This document shows, piece after piece, positions 41,515 through 47,957 of a stretch of DNA of 47,957 nucleotides. Location of the stretch: NCBI GenBank assembly GCA_900549955.1, contig URQH01000012.1, positions 1 through 47,957 on the forward strand. The letters are read 5' to 3'. The notes under the pieces are model-generated. The model was not told the DNA's origin. It saw nothing but the letters and a program-made list of their open reading frames with translations, and searched no databases. The position numbers and the translations under genes are program-made. How positions within the stretch are numbered: position 1 is the stretch's first letter; each line of letters begins with the position of its first letter. The DNA comes from an uncultured Eubacteriales bacterium. GTDB lineage: Bacteria; Bacillota; Clostridia; Christensenellales; CAG-138.

Positions 41515-41904
41515 TTATGCCTTTGTGCTACGCTCTTCCGCCGCGTCGCGCAGGCGCGAATAGTCTACGGCGCTATCGTCCGTGTCCCACAGCCGCTCCA
41601 TGTTGTAATACTGCCGCTCCTCTGGATGAAAGATATGCACGAGGATGTCCGCATAGTCGAGCACGATCCAGCGGCCCGCGTCATATCCTTCCCGCCGGCG
41701 CAGGACGAGCCCGGCCGCCTCCGCCTTCTCCTCTACTTCGTCGCAGAGCGCCTTGATCTGCGGCACGGCGCGGCCGCTGCAGATGATAAACCAGTCCGCA
41801 ATGATCGTCCTGTCCCCGACGTGGATGGCCAAAATGTCCTGCGCCTTTTTGTCGTAGAGCGCGGCGCAGAGCGTCTCCACCTGTTCCGGCAAGCGTGTGT
41901 TCAA
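41515..41904 (-). CDS. rsfS: Ribosome silencing factor RsfS
   Basis: A 129-residue RsfS/DUF143 protein which binds L14 and blocks subunit joining in starvation. Motifs: KKAQDILAIHVGDRTIIADWFIICSG, AVPQIKALCDEVEEKAEAAGL and GYDAGRWIVLDYADILVHIFHPEERQYYNMERLW. The start is the TTG at 41904, 7 nt after GGAGG and overlapping the nadD stop (TTGA). No ATG in frame is compatible. nadD-yqeK-rsfS is the conserved Firmicutes order. Confidence 0.94.
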   Translation of the reverse strand: MNTRLPEQVETLCAALYDKKAQDILAIHVGDRTIIADWFIICSGRAVPQIKALCDEVEEKAEAAGLVLRRREGYDAGRWIVLDYADILVHIFHPEERQYYNMERLWDTDDSAVDYSRLRDAAEERSTKA

Positions 41905-43094
41905 CCGTGTTCCTCCTTCCGGGTGTCCCCCGCATTGGCTTTCGTGTGCTGCAATTGTGCAAAATAGGCCTCCGCCCGCAGCGTGGCGGGGTGCACTGGC
42001 ACGCCGAGCGACGCCAGTAGCCGGAGCGTGCCCGCAATGGCCAGGCGCATCGCCGCCGCAGGGCCGTCGCCCAGGTGCGCGCGATACCGTTCCACGCCGG
42101 CAAACGCGCGGCCCGGTTCGGTCAGATCCGCAAGATAGACGATCATATCGAGCAGCGTCATGCCCGCATCCCCGGTGCAGTGCAAGCGTATGGCGCGCAA
42201 TACCGCGTCGTCCGTCACGCCGTACGCCGTGTGCGCAAGCACCGCGCCCGCCGCCGCGTGCAGCACGTTGTCCGCCCCCGGCGTATCGTCGCCGGCGAGC
42301 ACTGCCAGCCTGTCCGGCGGCAGCTGCTTGGCGCAATCGTGCAGCAGCGCCGCAAGCCGTGCCTGTGGATACAGCGCCCGCGGCGCCCCATACAGGGCGC
42401 ACAGGCTCGCCGCCTGCCGCACCACGCCCATCACGTGGCGGTAGCGCTTTGGCAAAAGCGCGCCGCGCAAGCGGCGCCGCACCGCATCGACCGCTGCCGG
42501 AAGATACAGGCCTTCTTCATATAAATACTGTTCGGCAGCCTCGGGCACGAGCCCCGTGACCGGCAGCGCCTCCGCCACCCGCTGCCGCACCAGCGTGGAC
42601 GACACCGCGTCCACCGGGACGTCGAGCGGCAGCACCCGCGCGCCGAATGCGCGCCTGAGGTACGCGGCGGCGTCCGCGTCGGCAGCCGACTCGCCCGGCC
42701 GCGGGACGGCGATGATCGTAGCCAGCTGCAGCAGCGTTTCCACACGGCGCCAGGTGGGCAGATCGAGCAGCATGTCGCTGCCGACGATCCAAAACAGCTC
42801 CGCGCCCGGATACCGCGCGCCCAGCTCCGTCAGCGTATCGACCGTAAAGCTCGGCCCTTCCCGGCCAAGCTCCAGGTCGCTCGCCTCCACGCGGGGCAGC
42901 GGTTCGGCCGCCAGCGCTGCCATACGCAGCCGGTGCGTCCCGGCCACGGCGCCCGCAACGCGCTTGTGCGGCGGGTCGGCCGCCACCATGAGCAGCACGC
43001 GGTCGAGCGCAAACGCATCGCGCGCCGCTTCGGCCATCTGAAGATGCGCGGAATGGACCGGGTTGAACGTGCCGCCCAACACTCCGATTCGCAT
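41901..43094 (-). CDS. nadD-yqeK: NadD-YqeK fusion
   Basis: A 397-residue two-domain protein. Residues 1-200 are nicotinate-nucleotide adenylyltransferase (GGTFNPVHSAHL nucleotide-binding motif, SSTLVR near the end), making deamido-NAD+. Residues 205-397 are a YqeK HD phosphohydrolase with H220, the HD pair at 252-253, H279, H288, H305 and D323 in place; YqeK hydrolyses diadenosine tetraphosphate. They are usually separate neighbouring genes. The ATG at 43094 follows GGAGGAGGTGAGCAG. Confidence 0.93.
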   Translation of the reverse strand: MRIGVLGGTFNPVHSAHLQMAEAARDAFALDRVLLMVAADPPHKRVAGAVAGTHRLRMAALAAEPLPRVEASDLELGREGPSFTVDTLTELGARYPGAELFWIVGSDMLLDLPTWRRVETLLQLATIIAVPRPGESAADADAAAYLRRAFGARVLPLDVPVDAVSSTLVRQRVAEALPVTGLVPEAAEQYLYEEGLYLPAAVDAVRRRLRGALLPKRYRHVMGVVRQAASLCALYGAPRALYPQARLAALLHDCAKQLPPDRLAVLAGDDTPGADNVLHAAAGAVLAHTAYGVTDDAVLRAIRLHCTGDAGMTLLDMIVYLADLTEPGRAFAGVERYRAHLGDGPAAAMRLAIAGTLRLLASLGVPVHPATLRAEAYFAQLQHTKANAGDTRKEEHG

Positions 43095-43138
43095 CTGCTC
43101 ACCTCCTCCACGCCTGTCCACAGACAGGGCCCTTGTAC

Positions 43139-43167
43139 AGTATAGCGCAATGCCCGCCGCGCCACAA
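43139..43167 (-). promoter_or_regulatory. Promoter of nadD-yqeK/rsfS/feoAB
   Basis: -35 TTGTGG (43167-43162), 17-nt spacer, -10 TATACT (43144-43139) on the minus strand. The short leader contains a CCTGTC/GACAGG hairpin. Confidence 0.7.
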
Positions 43168-43257
43168 GAGAGAATCGGTATGAACGGGGCGGCGTATGGC
43201 AATGCTTTCCCCATACAGCCTCCGCACAGGGAGGCGCAAAAGGGGGAGTAGCCTGCC

Positions 43258-44061
43258 ATGCTCACGCAAAGGGAACTTTCCAGATACTTTAAACGCCGGC
43301 GCTACGGCGGGCGCAGCGCGCCCGCCCGCGTGCTGGACTATGTGGCGCTGCGGCTCATCCTGTTCCTCGCCGCGTTCCTGTTCTTCCGCCTGCGCATGGA
43401 CGCCGCGCACGCGGCCATATTGGCCGCCATTGCGCTTGCCATTGCCACGCTCGTGCTGCACGTGGTCCGCGACGTGACGATGGAGCGGTTCGTGCAGCGG
43501 GAGCTGCGCCGCATCCGCACGCTGCTGATGCGCGACCGGCTGATGTTTCTCGAGCCGGAAGCGTTCCGCTCGCTGTGCCGCCGTGCCGGCAACTGCGACC
43601 GGCCCGTGGCGCTGCAGCGGGCCGAACCCGTCGGCGCGGACGTGCTGCTGCCGCTGCTGCGGGGAGGCAATCAGGCGCCGCCCGTCGTGTGTTCCAGCGC
43701 CGGGTTTACGCCCGCCGCCGAGGATTTCGTCCGTCGCGCACCGCAGCGGGCCACGCTGATCGGGCCGGACGCGCTGGTCGAAGCCGCCCGCGAAACGGAC
43801 GCGCTCTGGCCGGACGACGAGGCCGTGCATGCCTATATCGCCGCGCAGTTGCAGCAACACCCCCGCCCGCGCGCGCGGCTGCAGGAGCTATTGTCCGGCG
43901 CCGGCGCAGCCACCCGCGCAAAAAAATATCTGCTGACGGGGCTCGTGCTGCTCGCGGCTTCCTTCCTGACGCGCTATACGCTGTACTATCGCATGCTCGC
44001 CGGCCTGTGCCTGACGATCGCCGCCGCCGGCGCGCTGCGCCGGCGCACCATCCAGCCCTGA
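43258..44061 (+). CDS. Four-span membrane protein with Mrr-like core
   Basis: A 267-residue protein I cannot name. Predicted spans: about 26-45, 50-70, 225-243 and 245-262, leaving a middle domain of about 150 residues in the cytoplasm. That domain ends in VVCSSAGFTPAAEDFVRR...ATLIGPDALVEA, the form of the last strands and helices of Mrr-type PD-(D/E)xK nucleases (T-x-G-F-T...A...LI-D-x-x-x-L). The D...ExK active site is not visible, so it is probably a non-catalytic binding version. The ATG follows AGGGGGAGTAGCC. Confidence 0.75.
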   Translation: MLTQRELSRYFKRRRYGGRSAPARVLDYVALRLILFLAAFLFFRLRMDAAHAAILAAIALAIATLVLHVVRDVTMERFVQRELRRIRTLLMRDRLMFLEPEAFRSLCRRAGNCDRPVALQRAEPVGADVLLPLLRGGNQAPPVVCSSAGFTPAAEDFVRRAPQRATLIGPDALVEAARETDALWPDDEAVHAYIAAQLQQHPRPRARLQELLSGAGAATRAKKYLLTGLVLLAASFLTRYTLYYRMLAGLCLTIAAAGALRRRTIQP

Positions 44062-44135
44062 CCGCTTCGCGCACGCATTCCCCCCGACGAACATACTGTA
44101 AAGGGTATGAACCTGGGGCCGGGAGGGCGATCGCT

Positions 44136-44759
44136 ATCGTTGTAACGCTTTGGATCTACGACCACGTCCTGGAGCAGCCACGGCTATTTTGCCTGCCGCT
44201 TTGGGCGCAGATGCCGTTTGTCGAGCGGTTCCCCTTTCCCGTTTCGGCCTTTCTCGGGCGCTCGCACCTGTCCTTTGCCTGGAGCGACCGGCGCGCGCTG
44301 GAGGCGCTGGACGCCCTCGCGTCGTCCACGCCATTCCCGCTGCGCATCAGCCGTGCGTTTTCCGAGCCCGGTTGTCCCTCGCCGCACGGCAACGGCACGG
44401 CGTTTGACGTTGGAAGGGAACTGCCGCCCCAAAAACGTGCCCGTCTGCGCTGCGACGCAGTGCGCACCGGCCGGTTTTACCACGTGGGGACCGAGTCGCT
44501 CCCGCCCGACTGCCTGCACCTGGAGGCGCTGCCGCCGCGGGCGCTGCGTCCCGGGGATGTGGGGGCGGACGTGTGCCGCCTGCAGGCGTTGCTGCAGCGC
44601 TTTGGCACGCAAACCGCGGCGCGCTCCGGCACCTATTGCGCCGGCACGCGGCGCGCGGTGCTGCTGCTGCAGCGCGCCCTCGGCCTGCCCGTCACCGGCA
44701 CGGCCGACGCCGCCCTGCTGCAGCGGCTGCTCGCGCTCCCTTTGCCGGCCGAACCGTAA
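44136..44759 (+). CDS. M15-type peptidase with peptidoglycan-binding domain
   Basis: A protein of up to 207 residues. The middle has M15-like metal motifs: RAFSEPGCPSPHGNGTAFDVG (HxxGxAxD) and CLHLEA. The C-terminal 65 residues are a PG_binding_1 domain (LRPGDVGADVCRLQALLQR...). It likely trims peptidoglycan peptides. No signal peptide is seen. There is no ATG, GTG or TTG in frame near the strong ribosome-binding site GGGAGGG (44121-44127); the codon at the right distance is ATC (44136). The first in-frame ATG is at 44211 without a clear site. So the start is ATC, or a frameshift or sequence error lies near 44107-44135. Confidence 0.7.
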   Translation: MVVTLWIYDHVLEQPRLFCLPLWAQMPFVERFPFPVSAFLGRSHLSFAWSDRRALEALDALASSTPFPLRISRAFSEPGCPSPHGNGTAFDVGRELPPQKRARLRCDAVRTGRFYHVGTESLPPDCLHLEALPPRALRPGDVGADVCRLQALLQRFGTQTAARSGTYCAGTRRAVLLLQRALGLPVTGTADAALLQRLLALPLPAEP

Positions 44760-44861
44760 ACCGGCTCCAGAGGCGGCGCTTTACACGCCTGGCATGCCTG
44801 CAACGCCGTAAAAATTTTGTAGAATTTGGAAAAAATATGCCGATACCGGCAGGATTTGTAG

Positions 44862-44867
44862 TATACT
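44862..44867 (+). promoter_or_regulatory. -10 element directly before the gene at 44874
   Basis: TATACT ends 6 nt before the ATG at 44874, and no convincing -35 box is seen. The distance suggests transcription starts at or next to the ATG. Confidence 0.5.
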
Positions 44868-44873
44868 GTCCCC

Positions 44874-45515
44874 ATGGAGCCGCGCGCAAAACAACAGCAT
44901 GCCATCCTGAATTATCTGTTCTCCCTCGTCATCGTCGCCGCACTCATCGTGATCTACCTGCTGACCGGACATCGTCCCGCCTCGACCGCTGCCGACACCC
45001 CGTGGCCGGCCGCGTCGCCCACGGCTACGCCCTTTGGGCGACCCGCTTACGCGCTTGCTGCGGATCTGGCCCTGTATGGCATTGTCGCCGAACCGGAAGG
45101 CACTGGATATGCGCTCCGTCCGGAAGGCATGGACGCCGCGCACACCACCGGCGCGCTCACGCTTTCGCTGCACGACGGGACGGCGGAGGGATTTGTACTG
45201 TCGTTTCCGTGCGTCGTCCAACCCGATGAAGACGGCAGCGCAATTTCAGCCGCGCTTGCCGAGCGCGCGACCGCCCGGCGCACCGAGCAGGCGCAGGCCA
45301 TGGAGGCCGTGCTGCACGCCGTATTCCGCGCCTTTGACGTCGAGGGCGCGCTGCCCGAGACCACCCGGTCTTTGTGGTGCGCCCGGCTGCTGGGGCTCCA
45401 AAACGACAGCGAAAGCGCCTCCGACCAGTACGGACGCTTCCAGTTTTCCGCCTATGTCTCCGGCAGTGGCGATACCATGCGCCTGTGCTGCTCGGTCCTG
45501 TACGAAGCCGCCTAA
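44874..45515 (+). CDS. Single-pass membrane protein of unknown function
   Basis: A 213-residue protein with one N-terminal membrane helix (about 14-31, ILNYLFSLVIVAALIVIYLL), then a Thr/Ala/Pro linker and an extracytoplasmic domain with no motif I recognise. No ribosome-binding site precedes the ATG at 44874 and a -10 box lies 6 nt upstream, so it may be leaderless. It converges on the ytxC-like gene, the stop codons overlapping by 4 nt. Confidence 0.7.
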   Translation: MEPRAKQQHAILNYLFSLVIVAALIVIYLLTGHRPASTAADTPWPAASPTATPFGRPAYALAADLALYGIVAEPEGTGYALRPEGMDAAHTTGALTLSLHDGTAEGFVLSFPCVVQPDEDGSAISAALAERATARRTEQAQAMEAVLHAVFRAFDVEGALPETTRSLWCARLLGLQNDSESASDQYGRFQFSAYVSGSGDTMRLCCSVLYEAA

Positions 45516-46240
45516 CGGAACACGCGCACGCGCCCCGCAAAGACATGGGTCAGCGTCTCCGCCAGGCGGCTGCGTCCGCCGGACAGGTCATACACCGTCA
45601 GGCGCTCCGGCGCCATGTTCATGAGCAGATGCACGATCCCCTCGTCGGTACAATCCACATATTCAATGCGCACATCGGAATCATCCGTGAGCGTACAGCT
45701 TCCATCCGGATTCAGGCACACCGAAATTTCCCCGGTGTGCCTGCCGTTTTCCCGGGACAGCGCAGAGAGCAGCTCCATGAGCTCCCCCCACTCGCTGCAC
45801 AGCATGAGGTCCGCCGCCGCCCGCTCCACGCACAGCTGCCACGTCTCCAGCTTCTCGCGCATGCGGAAGCGCAAATAGCCCTCCACGTTCATCTCGTTTT
45901 CGGTGGCGAGGTAGTCTTCCACGCCCCGACGCACTTCCTCCAGGCGCTCGAGGCACCGCGCGCTCTCGAGCGCCTCGGTCAGCACCTCCTGCTTTTGCGG
46001 CAGGTCCAGCGGCAGCGCGTCCGTCATGTGCGCAAGCTCAAAATACTGCAGGTCGCGGCACAGCAGCGCCGCCACCGCCTCCGACAGGCGCTCGAGCGCG
46101 TCGCCTCCCTGCACCGAGACGGCCACGCCGCCCGGAATGGGCTCCGTGGCAAAGGCGCAATCGGCCTGCACCAGCCGCCGCGCCAGCAGTCGCTCCAGGT
46201 CCACGTCGTATTTCTGCGTATGCAGTGTGCGCACAATCAT
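45512..46240 (-). CDS. ytxC: YtxC-like sporulation-associated protein
   Basis: A 242-residue protein resembling YtxC, a conserved endospore-former protein of unknown activity. The match rests on EMNVEGYLRFRMREKLETWQ and the following AAADLMLCSEWGELMELLSALS, plus the C-terminal HLLMNMAPERLTVYDLSG. The ATG follows AGGGAGAGAGCCG. If correct, it argues for an ancestor with sporulation. Confidence 0.65.
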   Translation of the reverse strand: MIVRTLHTQKYDVDLERLLARRLVQADCAFATEPIPGGVAVSVQGGDALERLSEAVAALLCRDLQYFELAHMTDALPLDLPQKQEVLTEALESARCLERLEEVRRGVEDYLATENEMNVEGYLRFRMREKLETWQLCVERAAADLMLCSEWGELMELLSALSRENGRHTGEISVCLNPDGSCTLTDDSDVRIEYVDCTDEGIVHLLMNMAPERLTVYDLSGGRSRLAETLTHVFAGRVRVFR

Positions 46241-46417
46241 CGGCTCTCTCCCTTACAGCAGTTCATTTCATCCTATGCGGAATCCTTGCATTTTGGCATT
46301 AGTATCTCCCTGAAAGTAGAAAACCGCGCTGGAATCATCCGGCAATTAGGGCGCGGCAATTGTGACGGCTGCCACAATCCATCCATAATCGTACACAAAC
46401 GATACAAACCATCGATG

Positions 46418-46445
46418 TTGCGTGTTCAAATTTTTCGGGTATCAT
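46418..46445 (+). promoter_or_regulatory. Promoter of htrA
   Basis: -35 TTGCGT (46418-46423), 16-nt spacer, -10 TATCAT (46440-46445). The rest of 46241-46417 shows no gene. Confidence 0.55.
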
Positions 46446-46485
46446 AAGCACAGTCAAAGAACTGCAGCAAAGGAGTTGTGGATTT

Positions 46486-47799
46486 ATGGAATACAATAAT
46501 TGGTACGACCAATATCATCAGACGCAGACCGACTCCACCGGCACGCCGCAGCAGAAACCGAAAAAGGAGCGCCGCGGCATCGGACTGCCGGCTGCCATCG
46601 CCTGCATGCTCATCACCGCGCTGCTCGGCGGCGCGCTCGGCGGCTTTGTCGTAAACGCCACGCAGGGCAACCAGACGGCCTCGCTCCCGCAGAACACCCA
46701 GCTGCCGGTGTCCACCGCCACGCCGCAGGCCACGGCGGAACCGAACGAGACCGACGGCAACGGCTCCATGTCCACGCTGCTCACGCAGGGCAGCGCCACC
46801 GGCAACTATACGCGGGCGCAGATCGTCGAGATCGCGGCGCCGTCGGTCGTCGGCATCGATGTGGAGATCCCGGCCAACGGCAACTACACGAGCGGATTCG
46901 ACTATTTCTTCGGCTTTGGCAGCCGCGACGGCTCCAACCAGGTCATGACCGGCAGCGGCAGCGGCGTCATCATCACCTCGGACGGCTATATCGTGACGTG
47001 CAACCACGTGATTGAAGACGCCACGAAGATCACCGTCGTGCTGAGCGACGACACCTCGTATGAAGCGACCGTCGTGGGCACCGACGCCCGCAACGACCTG
47101 GCCGTCATCAAGATCGAGGCCAGCGGCCTGACGCCCGCCGCGCTCGGCGACTCCGACATGCTGACCGTGGGCGAGGACGTGGTCGCCATCGGCAACCCGC
47201 TCGGCGAACTGCGCGGCACCTCTACCGGCGGCATGGTCAGCGCGCTCGGCCGCGAAGTGGACGTGGAGGGCACGACCATGACACTGATCCAGCACGACGC
47301 GGCGGTCAGCCCCGGCAGCTCCGGCGGCGGCCTGTTCAACAGCAGCGGTTCGCTCATCGGCATTGTCAACGCCAAGGCGAGCAGCGAGAACGCGGAAGGC
47401 ATCGGCTTTGCCATCCCGGTCAACAGCGTCAAGCAGATCATCTCCGACCTGATTGAGCATGGCTACGTCAAGGGCCGCGCCTACCTCGGCGTCACGCTGC
47501 AGAATGTGACGCTCCGCGCCAACAGCGGCTACAACGGCTATTACTACGGCGGCACGAGTTGCGTACTGGTGACCAGCGTCGTGTCCGGCAGCGCGGCGGA
47601 AACGGCCGGTATCCAGGCCGGCGACCTGATCCTCGCCATTGACGGCACGCAGATTTCCTCCGCAGACGAGCTTGCATCGCAAATCAATGCATATAATGCA
47701 GGCGATCAGGCAACCCTAACGATACAGCGTACGGTGCAGAGTACCGGCCAACAGCTGGAAATCACCGTCACCTTCGGGGAACAGACCCCCGAGAACTGA
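46486..47799 (+). CDS. htrA: HtrA/DegP-type serine protease with PDZ domain
   Basis: A 437-residue protein. A cytoplasmic, Gln-rich N-terminus (1-32) is followed by a membrane anchor (33-57), a Thr/Pro-rich linker, the trypsin-like domain with His174 (CNHVIED), Asp204 (ARNDLAVIKI) and Ser279 (SPGSSGGGLF, instead of the usual GNSGG), and a PDZ domain (about 330-425). It acts outside the membrane on misfolded proteins. AGGAG lies 9 nt before the ATG. All three catalytic residues are present. Confidence 0.95.
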   Translation: MEYNNWYDQYHQTQTDSTGTPQQKPKKERRGIGLPAAIACMLITALLGGALGGFVVNATQGNQTASLPQNTQLPVSTATPQATAEPNETDGNGSMSTLLTQGSATGNYTRAQIVEIAAPSVVGIDVEIPANGNYTSGFDYFFGFGSRDGSNQVMTGSGSGVIITSDGYIVTCNHVIEDATKITVVLSDDTSYEATVVGTDARNDLAVIKIEASGLTPAALGDSDMLTVGEDVVAIGNPLGELRGTSTGGMVSALGREVDVEGTTMTLIQHDAAVSPGSSGGGLFNSSGSLIGIVNAKASSENAEGIGFAIPVNSVKQIISDLIEHGYVKGRAYLGVTLQNVTLRANSGYNGYYYGGTSCVLVTSVVSGSAAETAGIQAGDLILAIDGTQISSADELASQINAYNAGDQATLTIQRTVQSTGQQLEITVTFGEQTPEN

Positions 47800-47849
47800 C
47801 CTCGGTCATTGCGCGAAAAGCGATGACATACCCCAACCATCCTTGATCC

Positions 47850-47882
47850 GCCGCGCCGCCCATCCCCCCCGGGCGGCGCGGC
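47850..47882 (+). terminator. Intrinsic terminator of htrA
   Basis: A perfect 12-bp GC stem (GCCGCGCCGCCC with GGGCGGCGCGGC, 9-nt loop) followed by ACCCTTTTGG. The final 75 nt of the window carry no recognisable gene start; a purine-rich stretch (GAGAGGAAAGAGGG) near 47930 could be a ribosome-binding region for a gene beyond the window. Confidence 0.75.
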
Positions 47883-47957
47883 ACCCTTTTGGAAAAAAAC
47901 ACTGTAGGTTTGTCAAACATATTGGACAGTGAGAGGAAAGAGGGAAGCGGCAAGTTT

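Overview
The window is about 48 kb of GC-rich DNA (mid-60s % GC by eye) from a bacterial chromosome, most likely a high-GC member of the Clostridia (Firmicutes/Bacillota). The reasons are two tRNA-sensing T-box leaders, an L10 leader on rplJL, an IspH-ribosomal protein S1 fusion, a NadD-YqeK fusion, a YtxC-like sporulation-associated protein, VanW and VanZ family proteins, TrpB2, an AGCS symporter and an LPxTG-like surface protein. No rRNA, CRISPR array or transposase is visible. Most of the window is ordinary housekeeping sequence with sigma-70/A-type promoters and intrinsic terminators.

Layout. 1-3.7 kb, minus strand: rpmG-secE-nusG-rplK-rplA, then rplJ-rplL behind its own promoter and L10 leader, then the start of a lipoprotein gene. 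3.9-6.7 kb: a tldD-tldE metalloprotease pair on the minus strand, divergent from an M29 aminopeptidase (6.8-7.9 kb, plus). 8.0-9.4 kb: a secreted, sortase-type surface protein. 9.4-12.0 kb: an AT-rich island next to the 3' end of tRNA-Arg(CCG), holding a DUF262-HNH nuclease-like gene, short iteron-like repeats and several hairpins. 12.2-13.6 kb: radA. 13.76-24.9 kb, plus: a Leu-type T-box followed by leuA-ilvB-ilvN-ilvC-ilvD-leuC-leuD-leuB and a DUF815 AAA+ ATPase, a complete branched-chain amino acid operon apart from a transaminase. 25.0-26.8 kb, minus: trpB2 behind a Trp T-box. 26.9-27.7 kb: rpmB and trmL (leaderless). 27.8-32.1 kb: vanW-type, vanZ-type, AGCS symporter and pyridoxamine-oxidase-like genes.

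32.2-38.8 kb, minus: surE, an RpiR regulator, a flavoprotein, cmk, plsC and the ispH-rpsA fusion, tightly packed and mostly overlapping. 38.9-43.1 kb, minus: nadD-yqeK fusion, rsfS and a feoA-feoB fusion. 43.3-45.5 kb, plus: a membrane protein with an Mrr-like core, an M15-type cell-wall peptidase whose only well-placed start is ATC, and a leaderless single-pass membrane protein. 45.5-46.2 kb, minus: a YtxC-like gene. 46.5-47.8 kb, plus: an HtrA protease.

Regulation is unusually legible: two T-boxes couple branched-chain and tryptophan genes to tRNA charging, the L10 leader couples rplJL to free L10/L12, and two genes appear to be leaderless. The best candidate for something beyond housekeeping is the tRNA-Arg island with the DUF262-HNH gene and its unexplained non-coding DNA. 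Its nuclease belongs to a recognisable anti-phage architecture; the surrounding repeats and hairpins are not explained by anything I recognise.
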